A stretch of DNA of 64,000 nucleotides from Agelas oroides (taxonomy: Eukaryota > Porifera > Demospongiae > Agelasida > Agelasidae): the NCBI GenBank assembly GCA_949130485.1, contig OX422193.1, positions 928,501 through 992,500 on the forward strand, in the 5' to 3' direction. Positions 1-12,623 of this stretch are shown in pieces. The notes below the pieces were generated by a model. It made no database searches. It saw nothing but the letters and a program-made list of their open reading frames with translations, and was not told where the DNA came from. The stretch's first letter is position 1. Every line of letters begins with the position of its first letter. The translations under genes were made by a program, and so were the position numbers.

Positions 1-187
1 GCACTCCGATGTTTAGGGACTCTGAGGAGTTACAAATTACAAATCAATGCATAAATGCACGTCTACGTGTTATACAGATAAGTAGATCCATGTAGTAAAT
101 TAGCGATTACGTATGCAGCCGTGGGAATACTCATGTCAACGTGCTGCAGATGTTGATAATCATCTTTTTCTGGCTACACTGGGCTAA

Positions 188-563
188 GGCCACTCCAAAT
201 GAGACTATAGTTTCCCGTCCTCCGCCCGCCCCCTCCGGAGTCTACCGCGCCATTTGACCATTATGGCCATTATTATTCACGTTTCAAAATTATCTGCAAC
301 ATCCAACGCGCACTAGTATGCAGTACAGTAGCAAACGTAGACTCGTGTAAAAGCAGGCATTGCGCCAACGTTGCCCGATTCAGTGGAACGCTAATAGCGT
401 GAATGCATTCGACAGCTCCAGGATGCGGACATTCCGACGCAGTTAGGTTTTCGCGCAAATTTATAATGAGATTCATAGTAATGGTTAATGGTAATAGACC
501 GCCCGCCCGCATCGAAAATGACAGAAGTCCGGACGGGAAACTAAAGTCTCATTTGGAGTGGCC
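188..563. mobile_element. MITE, PIF/Harbinger-like, 376 bp
   Basis: The ends are inverted repeats of about 33 bp. The left end begins GGCCACTCCAAATGAGACT and the right end is its reverse complement with one mismatch in the first 33 bp. TAA flanks both sides (185-187 and 564-566), a 3-bp target duplication typical of PIF/Harbinger elements. The inside has no transposase; the small open frames within it are chance. Confidence 0.85.
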
Positions 564-947
564 TAACTTGTAAGCCTGGATGCGAAATTTGGGGCGAGTC
601 TGAGTACAACTAGGCAGGGAGTTCGACAGTGCATTTCTCTATACAGAACTATGCGTAACTGCAAAAAATCTTCCACACGCATGCACTGATCCATCCAGCC
701 AGCTGCCAAACAGGCAAACCTACTCTGCGATCTCTTTGAAACAGCTCTGACAAAGGCGAATTCCATCCTCTGTTTGCACTGCACTTCGCAGCAGTAGCTT
801 GCAGTGGGGGCAGACAAGTCCTATCCTCTCGTGGACTGGTGTGGCTCTATAGCCCGGCATCTTCGTCCGATGATTCACCAAGGCCTATTGCACTGCACTG
901 CATTTTATGTAATTTCATCATGCAGCTATATAATAATAGCGCTACCA

Positions 948-971
948 TAGATATATGACGTCATATATCTA
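948..971. repeat. 24-bp perfect palindrome centred on TGACGTCA
   Basis: The sequence TAGATATATGACGTCATATATCTA is a perfect palindrome. Its core TGACGTCA equals the CRE/ATF consensus, but no nearby gene start supports a promoter role. Confidence 0.6.
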
Positions 972-1003
972 GGCAGCTACGCATACGTATACAACAAGCA
1001 TGC

Positions 1004-1058
1004 AACGTAACATAGATAATAGAGCGTAACGGTTACGCTCTATTATCTATGAACGTAA
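1004..1058. mobile_element. 41-bp perfect hairpin flanked by 7-bp direct repeats
   Basis: Positions 1011-1030 and 1032-1051 are exact inverted complements around a single central G. The hairpin is flanked by AACGTAA at 1004-1010 and again at 1052-1058, which looks like a target-site duplication. The element is too short to code; it may be a minimal foldback insertion. Confidence 0.6.
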
Positions 1059-1765
1059 TCAATCATAGGAATTAATTCAATTTCCTCTAAATTCCGAATG
1101 TTGTAAACAGAACAACCAGGGAGGTAAGATCCGGGATCGAACCTTCCAGATACGTGGATACTAACGATATAAACAGGGACAAAGTAAGTTCACTGGTCGG
1201 TGTGATCGTGTACAAGCAGGTCTTCAGTAGATAATTTACGTCATTTCCATAGTGTGTGGCAAGTAACAATGGAGTTCACACATAATCCGTTCGAGTGTTC
1301 TAGCTCTGCCTTTGAATGTTGGATTGCACAATGAGCAGGGGATTGGCCTAAAAGTAGGAACGGGAAATTTTACAGACTGGCTGCTCCACAGAGGTTCAGC
1401 TAGGAATCGTACCTGGGACCTTGTAAATTCTATTTCAACACTCACCACTGAGCTACTAGACCCATGGCAAAAGAGCAGACGTACGTACAGCTGGGCTAGA
1501 GGTCTCAGTGATTTCAGTTGTCTTTATTATGTGGTTGGGGGCCTGGAGTAGATCTGGGAATGAGGCTAGTTCGTAGGTTCTACTGTCTAGTCGAGTCCGA
1601 AATGGAGTCCATAATCCAGTCCATAGACCAGTCTATAGTCCAGCTCAGAGTCCAGGTTTTGTCCCTACCCTGTGTAAGGTGTTGATGTCCACCCTCCTAT
1701 TAAAACACTGGCTATATAAATGCTGACTCTTCACCAGCTTCTCTGATAGAGCATTACTAGCCATC

Positions 1766-1805
1766 TAGCCTCGTTCCCAGGCACTTAGGTCTGGGAATGA
1801 GGCTA
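1766..1805. mobile_element. hAT-type MITE relic (ends only)
   Basis: TAGCCTCGTTCCCAGGC is followed after a few bases by its inverted partner ending GAATGAGGCTA, so almost the whole interior is gone. A lone right end of the same type lies at about 1553-1569. Confidence 0.6.
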
Positions 1806-2120
1806 TGCTATGTTCGAACAAGTACGGACATTTCATAACTCTTTTCAAAATGTCATTGTGCTATTAATTTGAGTGCTTATGCAAGCATTATATAGAGGGG
1901 ATCGTTGGTAGTGTAGGCACGCATTGTGCTAGGGTGTACACTCTCATATGTAAAATTGTAAATACTGGAGTTCCATTTGTCAGCACACAATGCAACAATT
2001 ACTGTATCGGACAATGATGTGTTCAGAAATAATGGCATTGTGGTAGCATATTGCTACAAGCTAATCCAACTATAATTATTTGCCAGAAGAGCACAATACA
2101 ACAATCTAAAAATGCACACG

Positions 2121-2380
2121 AAAACCACACTATCTTCAGTGAAGCTTAGTTCAGCTGTTTCAACATGGTGACACAGTGTTGAACTGCACCTCACCAGTAC
2201 TGGTAGGTGCACTGCAATGTGAGTAGGCACCTCTGGGAAGCTCGCATTGTTGTGTTGCTCATCACCGTTGGTTATCTGTGGTTCTTCAGCTGAGTGAGAA
2301 AACACGGATTCTCTCTCTGCACCTGAGTGCACCTGTGGCACATCGATGTGACAGTCTTCTTTCAATGTTTCACTCTCACT
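2121..2380 (-). pseudogene. duplicated fragment of the adhesion-GPCR cytoplasmic tail
   Basis: This stretch closely matches 3725-3982, the end of the last exon of the adhesion GPCR. The reading frame is still open and encodes the same tail with scattered replacements (for example ESETLKEDCH versus ESEALKEDCH) and one extra codon. The copy lacks all membrane segments. It lies 1.3 kb downstream of the true stop, so it is either a dead partial tandem duplication or an alternative last exon. A possible acceptor (TGCACATGCAG) sits directly at its 5' edge, so the alternative-exon reading is not excluded. Confidence 0.65.
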
Positions 2381-3210
2381 GCATGTGCATACACAATGTA
2401 TGTGCATGAACAATCAACAAACCACATCTCCCTAAAAGTAAATATATAGGTCTAGATGTCACCCACTGCACAGGACATGTTTCAGCCAATACCAGGCCTC
2501 ATCAGCTGCACTGGGGTGACCGGGAGATGGGGGCTGCTATCTCAATTGTTGAACAACTGGAAGAGTGGGAAGATTTCGAAGACTTCACAGTCCACCCCAC
2601 TGTTCACTGTCTTGAGATTTCTAGTGGACCCGAATTGTGAGCACGTCGCTGCAGTGGACACTTGCCTTTTACTCTGTCTATGTTGTCACTATGATTGACA
2701 TCACGGGTACATGTATAAAACTTGCCATATGCTTGCGCATAGCAAGGTGTGCGCACAACTATGTCCACCCCTCCCAATTATTTGGGGTCATTAAGGATCG
2801 AGGACAAACTGCCTTCATCATTACTGTTAGGAGTTGATACTCGACAATTCATGGCTCTTCTCACAGATGGCAGATGACAGAAGCGAAGGGCACAACATAA
2901 GAACATGATGAATGGGAATGGTTGTCACAAAAGAGAGGAAGAGTGTGAGAAATTGACTTGTATTTTAGCATAGCCAATTAAATATTAAGGTTTTCATCTT
3001 GGTGCCACAATTATTGGCTTAGGTCACTCCTGATAAGGAGTTAATGAGTGTTGTGCAACTTGTCACCTAGGTTATCCACTTTGTATCCTGTGGGCAGACA
3101 ATTTCCCAGGACAATTGAATATCTAATATTTATACATGTGGTTTCCTTTCTGTTTTCCAGCTCAGCATATTTATTATAGAGCCATCTGTCCTGCATTTCA
3201 CCAGTGTATG

Positions 3211-3217
3211 TCTGTGT

Positions 3218-3248
<31 letters not shown>

Positions 3249-3273
3249 GGTGTGTGTGTGTGGGTGGGTGGGG
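3211..3273. repeat. (TG)n microsatellite
   Basis: This is a run of TG dinucleotides with a few interruptions. It creates a spurious cysteine/valine frame on the plus strand. Confidence 0.9.
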
Positions 3274-3691
3274 GGAGATACAGTTACACCATTCATGGTT
3301 CAGCTTGGTTTTAGGGTTAAAGTTCCAGGTGGTATCTCTGTGATTGTCCTCAAGACATGCAGTGGATAGTAATTACCAATTACAAATTCAATTACAATAC
3401 TGATACACTCAGCTGCCGGATGTGCTGTTCAAGCAAGTTTGACACGTGACAAAAGCATCCTGTGTCAGCACATTTACTAATTTGTCATTTTTCTGTAATT
3501 GTAATCATTACTTGTAAGTAACCTTAGTAATTATTGCAATGGGTATATTAATTGACTACTCAGGCTCAAGTAATTATAATTAATGAAACTGTATGAGAAT
3601 TTAATTACTACCCATGGTGCATGTTAACTACTGAAATACTAACACAATACGAGAGATACTACAACCAGAGTCATAATAAAGACTGTTTTGA

Positions 3692-6600
3692 TCAAGAACT
3701 TGTGCTTTTGGTGTATGGATTGACAAAAACCACACTATCTTCAGTGAAGCTTAGTTCAGCTGTTTCGACATGGTGACGCAGTGTTGAACTACGCCTCACC
3801 ATTACTGGTAGGTGCACTGTAATGTGAGTAGGCACCTCTGGGAAGCTCGCATTGTTGTGTTGCTCATCGTTGGTTATCTGTGGTTCTTCAGCTGAGTGAG
3901 AAAACACGGATTCTCTCTCTGCACCTGAATACATCTGTGGCACATTGACGTGGCAGTCTTCTTTCAATGCTTCACTCTCACTAAACACACTTGAGTTGAG
4001 AGCTATACCGGAGGTAGTGTTAAGAGCGCCAGATGTGAGACCACCAGACTTGAGACTGGAACTGATAGTACTTGGTTCTGATAGCTTCCGGTTGGTAGTC
4101 TGTGGTCGTCGTTTGACAGTTGGCCGTGATGATGCAGTGACACCTGGTATCTTCTTTCCACAGCAGAGCACCTGGAGCCAAAGCTCTCGGCTTTCTTTTC
4201 CAAACACACAAAAGAAGAGGAAGATGAAGAAACCTTGCAGTGAATTGAATACAGCAAAGAGGATCTGGAAAGTTGTGGACGCCTCACGAACGGTGAGAGC
4301 TCCAAATACCCACATTAGTCCGAAGAGGGTCATCACTCCCATGATCCTTATCATGAGCCGAACAACTGCCAGTCGACTTGCTTGTGTCTTATTAGCCATC
4401 TTCTTTTGACTATGCTTGACGAGTACACATATTACTGTGACAAATACGACAGTGTTAAACAAAAGAATGGCAAAAATGGGTGCCAGGTAAGCGCCAAAAA
4501 AGACACCAGGTTCACCAATGAAGCAGCTGGAGGATATGAAAAGTGAATTCATGAAGAATGCTGCTATTAACCTAGTCTCGTCAACAGACCAAGAGTGTGC
4601 ACTGCAGGGCGACCCTCTGCACACTTGGCCGGTTGACATAAGGTGGTCAGTAATTGTAGTTACTAACAGCTTAAGCCTTGGTATCCACAAATCTATAAAT
4701 CTGTCATGTCGTATAAAGTAATTTACTTGCTAAGTAATCTGATTGGTGCGACAACATGCCAATACACTTTATAATTAGGGCCTATTTTTCCTAGTGAAAG
4801 TGTCCAGATCTTATAATTATGAGGTTGCAGGGTGTGCACAAAAAGGTTGGTCTGGGATGAGACTACTATTAACCATGCATCGTTCAGATCTCTTACTATC
4901 TTATTGTGTGTTCCATGTTCCTGTCAGAAGAATATGTGACCATGAAGTCACGATCAATAGCCAATGAAATGACCACTGGAACAATTGGTACCACTGCAGT
5001 GAAAAAGATCGAGGTACATAAAACAATATTTGTTGGTAACAACATTTGGTGGTGATCACTGTGATTCTGGGAACTTACACCAACAGACCAATGAGACAGC
5101 AATAATGTGTCTGGTGCTGATGTGGACAAACACAATGACCAGTTTCTGGTACATGTGCACAGCCAGTGCCCCCATCCACATCCACGTCACCAGCGTAAAG
5201 TAGTGGATCAGAGCCGACATAGTCACACAGACTCCGTATACCCTTGTTCGATTAATACCACTTGCAAAGACAATCAGCATAAAGAATAGGGATATGCAGA
5301 GCTGGATTTGAAATTTAGAGACATCTCGCTGGCGTAACTTCCTATATAATGCAGTGCATACATAATAATTAGTGATGAGGATGTGTGTAATTTTTAGTAT
5401 ACAGATGCTCATCACTATTTAATCACACATTGTGATATGGAATGTGCCGTATTAAAGTTATATTGTACAGTGTGCTCACTTGAACACTAGTAGTGTGAGG
5501 ACAGTCACTGCAAGACCAAACAGGGAGAGGGATATTCCAATGATAGAGATAGTGTCAAGTACAAGCTGCACGATAGGAGACTGTTCAGTCGGACAGCCAG
5601 TCCGTGCACAGATGTCCTAAAGATATATAGTTCTCAACATCAGCAGGAACAGCTAATATTAACATCCACACAATGCTATAAGCAATTCAGTGTACAACAA
5701 ACCCAATCTTACTACATGTGCTACACACAGCTATACTAGATAACTGCACACATTCGGAATTGCATCACCAGTGCTACAAGTTGGTCTTTCCATGTGTGCC
5801 TACTTAGAGGGTGCGTGTTAATGTATGTACATACCACAAGTACACCAAAATTGGTAAGGTGGTTGCAATGACAGGTGACAACACTGCCATTACTTTCACG
5901 ACTTAGTTCACATCCGTCAGTGGTCCAATTTCCACGACCTCCTAAAATAGGTAGTGTAGAATTTACTTATAGCCTCGTTCCCAGGCTCTCCTGCAATATT
6001 CCAGGGTCTCCCCCTTTTATACAGGAAGAGCATGGGAATGAGGCTAATTTTGACTCATATACAAAAAAAAATATCTAGAAGCCATGTACAAATCTCAGTG
6101 CTGATTACCTGCTACAGTAAAGTTCCAACTTGCACATCGTGGATTTGTTGAGTTCTACATCAGCAAATTAGATGTGAGTTCAACAACATAAATCAGTATG
6201 TACATGTAATACAGTAACAATACACAGCATACATACTGGCTGTGTCAGGCGAAGAAAGATGGTGACAGAATCACTCAGATTAGAGACGTTTTGACCAGCC
6301 ACAAAGGCTCCAATCACATGAGATCCAACGGTGAGGTTTGAGGGAGAGTCCTCAGGGAGAGGAAACAGAGCTGCCGTCTCATAGAATGTAAAACCAACCC
6401 CAGTCTCTGTGGCATTCCTTAGCTCTGCAAAGAGTGACGGTGGTAGGACTATGGAAGCATCCTGATCTTCTGGGAAGGTGTTGCTGGCTGCATCATTCCT
6501 AACCATTACTGAGCAGAGACAAGAGATTTGACTGTCAAGGTGCTGCAGCTTACAAGGTTCATATGAGTTGACATACCTTGACCGTCATCACTTGCACTAG

Positions 6601-9600
6601 CTGCAATCATTCTTCCGTTCTGTTCTAGATTCTCATGACCTACCTGTAAAATTATCAATTGGTGTGGTTATTGTTAATGCACTTTTGTTGCTTGTTTCAA
6701 AGACTCATGGCTGTTTTACCCTCTCTGCCCTAAGTGCCACATCATCTTCTGCAACCAATAGTAGCTCATCAAAATTCATGTCGAGTAGAATCACATTCAC
6801 AGTATCTTCAAATGCATCTATGATCCTGCAAAAGGGAGACAGTGTGCCTTCAAGTCATACAGTGCAACCATGTGCTCCAGTGTAAATACATACGTGGAAG
6901 CAGCTGCGTTAGTTACGTCAACTGGCCACCGTGTAACATTGTCAATAATCTGTACCACGTCCACGGTAATCTGCAGAAGAGAAGAAAAGCACCCTCACAC
7001 ACACTAGTTCTGCTCAGCAAGGGAAACTCCCCAGTAGCAATTGTTACATATAGTAAATAGGGAGAAAGGTAACACAGGCATGGGATTTAAACCTACATTT
7101 CCATTGCTTGCATTATAGCTGAAAATGACCTTAATCCCAACCATCTCCTACAAATGACAGAAAGCTGGGTGGTACCTGGGGTGTGCCCTGCTATCAGGGT
7201 TACGGGTTTATCTAGAGTCAAAACATGTACATACATTGATCAGTGGTTCAAGAGAGATGTTCCTGGCTTCCACTATATCCCTGGTGTTCACTAGGACTTC
7301 AGTGATCACATTAAAGTTGATGGATATCTGGTCCTCTTCATCACCCAGTTGTATAATTGTAGTCAGGTTGTTGATAACTTCCTGGGCATTTTCACTGTCA
7401 ATTTCAATCTAAATGGATGTGCGGAAGTAATCATGTTATGATCAAATATATTTAGAAACCGTGAGAAGTTTACCTCGCCAATCCTTTGAATATCACCAGT
7501 GACTTCAGTGAAACACTCATTCAGAATCGGGACTTCCCACTGTGGCATGGATTCATTGCAGACTCTCATTGCAACTGCTTCTGGGCCATTTGAGCCACCA
7601 AATGTGCAAGGCAGAGAGACAGCTCTTCCAGCCACTGTTTCTGGCCAGTTGTACTCTCCGCGATTTGAGTCTGTCACTTCAAAGTTACAAAATCCACTTT
7701 CTGTGTGCAGTACAGTAAGCAATATATTGAATGGCTCAGAACTTGAGCTAACTCACTCACTGAAAGTATTAGTTGACAATCTTACCTGACTTGACTTAAC
7801 ATAGATATGTAACTGCTAATCGTATTATATTGTAAACCATTTGCAACAAGTGTATTAGATAACAATAATCAATTTCCTGTATTACAAGCTTCCTAATTCT
7901 GAAGCCATGTATATTTTATTGGTAGATGATTCTGTTGCTAAGCTTGTGCTTCTCAATGTCACACTGCATGCATGGTGTGGGTAGTATGGACAATCATCTC
8001 TCCGCTAAAAGGCAGGCCTTAGATATTAAGAGTCACTCACTAGTGTGCAGCATTTAGGCCAATAGCATGCCTCTTCAGTTACAATGAAGTGACCATATGC
8101 CTTACATGAATTGAAAACGCATGGTCAGAATTCTCCGAGAGGAGTCACATTTTTGTAGCCAAGTGACTTGCAATATAGCACTTATAGCCCAGCTACTAAC
8201 ACACAGATTTTGTGTGGGCAAAAATAGTAGGTCTATATGAAAGTGAACTCAGAATAATTGCAGGGCTCGTGAGCTACCGGTAATTAAGGTATTTGCTGGC
8301 TTGCAGTCTTCTTGTTAGCTACCAGTAGATATGACTCTAGGTGTTGGTATGGGAATTGGAATGAGTTAGAAGGAGTAGGCTTCTAATAGTTGGCTATGGA
8401 ATATAGCAACCAGCTGCAACACACAAACCTGATACGATGATTGTTCTGTTTACTGGCACTAGAGACTCTTCAAGGCCAGCTTCAATGACAGCAGTAACTG
8501 TTGTGTTGATAGCAGGTGCAGTGGTTGAGTTAAAGAAGATGGTACACTCAATTCTGTCCAGGTTTAGATCTTCAAGTCGTCTGCACAAGAGAGAGAGACA
8601 GAGAGAGAGCTTATTCAAGACATGTGGCTTCCCTGCAGGGATGGTTGTGTACCTTTGAGTAGCATTGCATTCAACTTCTTTTACTTGTAGGGAGGGTAGC
8701 CTATCAAACACTCGCAGAATCTATAAAATCATGACAAAAGAAGTCATTCACCAACTAAACACTATTCCTTGAGCATCGTGTGCTACGATATACAATGATA
8801 GTAGGTCTATGAAAGTGAACTCAGAATAATTGTGATCCATCCAATGATGGATCTTGACTATGACGGTAGTTGGCAAATTCATGGTAACGCTTCAATCACA
8901 CTCTGGTAATTTTCTTCAGGCAGAACAATTTAATCAAATAAAAATTTGCTAACTACCGTGATAGTCCAAGATTCATTATTGTATAACTAAACACTATGTT
9001 ATAAGGAAGTGGAAACATGCTGCTGCATGGTGCATGCAACGTACTGCAGTGTTGATATGGAAAAGAGCCAGTCGTTGGGAAGGTAGTCTCAGCCGTTGTT
9101 GAAGCTCATTCAGAGGTATGGTAGAGAATCGCAGAAATACAGAAGAACTCAACGATGGTACTGCAATGTAACAGAAAGGCCTGCTATTATGTGTGCACAG
9201 TAATTTATCATCATGTGACAACCAAAGCATACCTCATATTATGCATTTTTAGGGTGCCATGTTTACCTCTAACAAACACACAAACAGCTAGATTAACATA
9301 CAACTGTGCTTATACTGCAGGTATATACAAATAAACAATTAGCACTTGTACATTCATTGCAAGGTACAAACAAACAATTACACATTGCACTTATACATTC
9401 CTTGCTGCTTCAAGAAAGGCAGTTGAATGGCAAAGCAAAGTGGTTTGCTGACATGGATCCAGTTAACCATTATTCTGTTACATAGCCTCGTTCCCAGGCC
9501 CCGCCCAGCTTTCCGTCGCTTGCAGTACCATATTATATAAACGACGGAAAGCTGGGCGGGGCCTGGGAATGAGGCTACTGTTACATAGATTTCAGGATTT

Positions 9601-10380
9601 TCACAGTGTACCCACTGTATTAGTTTCCTGACTTGTATTTCTGCCACTGCCTGCGCGTGCCATAATTAAAAACTTGTGCCTTAAACAGTGTAAGAGTAAG
9701 CACGTAATTTCATATCTGTACATAGCATTCCATCCCCAGTGTAACTGTGGCTGCACATGCAGCTAAAGCTGCCACACTGCAAAAACAGTTCGGTTACTTC
9801 AACCACATCGTTAGGTTGTTTCAGTTGCATCAGAGCGACCAAGCAATGCTACCAATAGGTTTTCTTGAAGGTTCATTGAGGAACTTTTTCATTAGTTACA
9901 TTAGCTTGTCTCTTTTTTTTCAGAAGACCTATTTGGCTACAATCCTGGCATTACTGCTACAACCATGTAACCAAGGAACTCCTTCAGGGGCAGATGTGTA
10001 GGATCATAAACACAACAACACCTCACCACAATTGCTGATTTATAGGCTTTCTGAAAGGAGATACTAATTAACAAAAGAGGGAATCTTCTCAACTGCACTC
10101 TGGTTCAAATTGCAAGCATTCCTTGAACTTTACGTGTCACTCACACATGCAATGCAACTAAGGTGACCAAAATGTGGTTGAAGTAACCTAAACATTTTTA
10201 CAGTGTGCATCAGTGTTGATGCAGACAGCATTGACATCACATAGTGCAGATGCACACGTACCTGTTTGGTGACATTTATTCTGCCAAAGTTTGTTCTTTT
10301 TTTTATGTTGAAACAAATTGATCAAAATTAGGCCCCAATAGCTGTAGCTAATATAAAGGAGTTTTTTTTTTTCTTGTTCT

Positions 10381-10415
<35 letters not shown>

Positions 10416-12623
10416 GGACAGTAGTAATAAAAAACTGGACAGTTAAAGTCCTTGGAATGAGGCTAATATAAATACACACCCCACAAAGAATTAAGACTGC
10501 AATTAATGCAACCATATCACTTACCTTCATCATCGAAAATGCTAACAGTGACAGGACCACCTACAAATACAGCTTCAGGTACTCCTGGACTTCCTGCACT
10601 GCCAGAACCAGAATCTTGACTACTTGTACTACCAGATCCAGATGCTGATGGACTACCTATACTGCCAGAAAGAGTAAAGCTCTCCATTCCTTCCACAAAG
10701 AGATCATCCAGAATGTCAACAAAAACGGTCATAATGTTGCCATCATTAGCACCTGAGTCAAAGGTCACTTCACTTTGAGACAGATTAAAGTCCTGACCCA
10801 CTGCAAATGAAAAATATAGCAACATGTAACAATGAACATGCACGCACTACAATAATCTTAGACCTACTTGTAGCACTGCCACCAGTCACTGAGAGGATAA
10901 TGACAGTATCAGATGTCAGGAGGTTATTAGGAGGGTTGACAATGTGGGCCACAACAGGAACTGCTACATCCAGTGTGGTTGAACCATCTGTAGCCTCATT
11001 TCCAATTCGTGAAACGGGTCCAAAACTAAACTGGAATGATGCTGCATGAAAATCAATGCATTGCAATTGCTATACTACAAAAAAGGTTTTCTATCAGGAG
11101 AAGATCCTCGATCCTTGTTCATTGCTATAACTAAGCAGGATCTTGGATGACTGGTAACGGCAGTGCATGCACAATCAAGTTCAGTACCATGATGACACAC
11201 ATGCAAAACTGTAAAAGGCATTTTGTATTCTAAACACTTGACTACCCAGTATTTACCAGTGGTCATTATCACAGAAGAGTTGGCAGTATCATTGGTGTTC
11301 ACATTGGGATCAGAGGTGTTCTGGAGTACTACAAATGAAGAAGTAAACATGCAATGGTTTTGTAAGGCATTTGTGTTTGCATATACACATATCCTAGCCT
11401 TGTTCCTGGCCTTCCCACAGTCCAGTTTTTGGACAGTAGCAATAAATCAAGAACTGGATGTTCAAAGGCCTGGGAAGGAGGCTAATAATATACACCCAAC
11501 ATTCACAATAAGCTGCTGAGCTGCAAATACAGCCATGCATATCACTTACCTTCATTATCGAGAATGCAAACAGTGACTGGACCACCTACAAATGTGGACC
11601 CAGGTGCTGCTGGACTACCTATACTGCCAGAAAGAGTAAAGCACTCTGTTCCTTCCACAAGGAGATCGTCCAGAACGTCAACAGAAACAATTATGAAGTT
11701 GCCGTCGTTGGCACCTTGGTCAAATGTCACTTCAGTCCGAGACAGAGTAAAATCTTGACCCACTGCAAGTGAAAGGAAACAACAAAAAACACAATCATAT
11801 AGCAACAGTACTAGACATATATGTATACTTTGAAGTGAAACGTTGCACAAATAATTCGTAGACCCACATGTAGCATTGCCACCAGATACTGAGACAGTGA
11901 CAACAGTATCAGTTGACAGAAGGCCAGTAGAAGGGTTGTTCATCACAACAGGGACTGCTACATCCAGTGTGCCTGAACCATCTGTAGCTTCATCCCCAGT
12001 GCGTGAGACTGGTCCAAAACTAAACTGGAATATTTGTGCTGCAGGAAATCAATACACTACTTTCATACCATTGCTATACTAAAAAGTTTCTACCAAGAGA
12101 AGATTCTTGGCACTGATGGTATACTGGCAAAACTTCATTTGCAGTTGACATTTTGAAAGCACTTTGAGTGCATAAAGTTTACAGAAACATGACCCTCAAG
12201 AAGATCTTTCTTGTTCATTGCTATCACTAAACAGGACCTTGGATGAGATAGCCCACAGTAAACTTGCTTATTACACTAGTACTCTATCAAGTTAATGACG
12301 TCAATAGACCTTGGAAAATTGAAGGCTAACCCTGTAGTATTCCTGGAGCTGGTATTCTACATTGAGTCAGTACCATGATGACACACAAAATTACACTAAA
12401 TACATAATGATAACTGGTGTTATGAGCTGAGTTGTTATAGGATCTATTTCTCTGGCTTATTTAGAATGAACTTGCAAAGTGCACTGTACGTGCAGCTCAT
12501 TCAAGTAAAACCTCTGACAGTTATGATATAGCACTTAAAATTACAGGAACATGTACCTTTTGTTTCTATTGCTGCAAGAAGTAGTATATATACTAGCACT
12601 GCATTGATTTTCTGCCCAGCCAT
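3692..12623 (-). CDS. adhesion G-protein-coupled receptor with Calx-beta, HormR and GAIN/GPS domains
   Basis: Exons, minus strand: 12557-12623, 11868-12038, 11550-11762, 11257-11328, 10868-11041, 10525-10800, 9045-9160, 8653-8720, 8429-8580, 7474-7700, 7235-7408, 7097-7147 (weakest), 6894-6970, 6720-6825, 6577-6643, 6237-6508, 6109-6154, 5835-5941, 5480-5616, 5079-5341, 4897-4993, 3692-4526. Every junction has GT/AG and compatible phase; the sum is 3768 nt, about 1255 aa. Exon 1 starts MAGQKINAVLVYILLLAA, a signal peptide. Two Calx-beta units follow (about 24-150 and 175-324; GQDFTLSRTEVTFDQG and GQDFNLSQSEVTFDSG). A HormR-like cysteine domain is at about 437-512 and a GAIN domain at about 513-812. 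The GPS reads CHCNHLTNFGVLV, with the HL|T cleavage site intact. TM1-TM7 end with FGLMWVFGALTV and NSLQGFFIFLFFCVFG. The tail is about 180 aa. The ligand is unknown. Calx-beta units resemble ADGRV1, but ADGRV1 lacks HormR, so I give no symbol. Confidence 0.9.
5970..6046. mobile_element. hAT-type MITE in GPCR intron
   Basis: It begins TAGCCTCGTTCCCAGGC and ends CATGGGAATGAGGCTA as an inverted partner. It sits in the intron between the GPS exon and the preceding GAIN exon. No clean 8-bp flank repeat remains. Confidence 0.75.
9483..9577. mobile_element. hAT-type MITE with perfect 8-bp TSD
   Basis: The 95-bp element is almost a full hairpin (GCCCCGCCCAGCTTTCCGTCG and its complement). CTGTTACA lies directly outside both ends (9475-9482 and 9578-9585), an exact 8-bp target duplication diagnostic of hAT-type transposition. 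It lies in an intron of the adhesion GPCR. Confidence 0.9.
9773..10207. mobile_element. MITE with CACACTGYAAAAA termini
   Basis: The left end CACACTGCAAAAACAGTTCG and the right end are inverted copies that share CACACTG, AAAAA and GGTTACTTCAACCACAT. The inside is non-coding. A related internal segment recurs at about 51242-51515 inside an NLR B intron, so this is a dispersed family. The superfamily is not determined. Confidence 0.75.
10381..10417. repeat. (TTG)n microsatellite
   Basis: A triplet run in a GPCR intron reads as poly-Q on the minus strand but lies outside the exons. Confidence 0.9.
10425..10467. mobile_element. hAT-type MITE, right half only
   Basis: ACAGTAGTAATAAAAAACTGG followed by CCTTGGAATGAGGCTA matches the right half of the element at 11395-11484. 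The left half is absent or replaced by the TTG repeat. Confidence 0.6.
11395..11484. mobile_element. hAT-type MITE in GPCR intron
   Basis: It starts TAGCCTTGTTCCTGGCCTTCC and ends AAGGCCTGGGAAGGAGGCTA, with inner arms CCAGTTTTTG / CAAGAACTGG. It lies between the exons of the two Calx-beta units. Confidence 0.75.

Larger units (their letters stand above)
564..2120. other. intergenic, no gene seen
   Basis: I see no convincing coding exon here. The stretch holds two palindromes, a tRNA B-box-like string on the minus strand near 1130-1146, and one very short hAT-type relic at 1766-1805. The short open frames at 563-817, 1087-1269 and 1312-1551 have no family resemblance and no splice logic. Confidence 0.5.
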
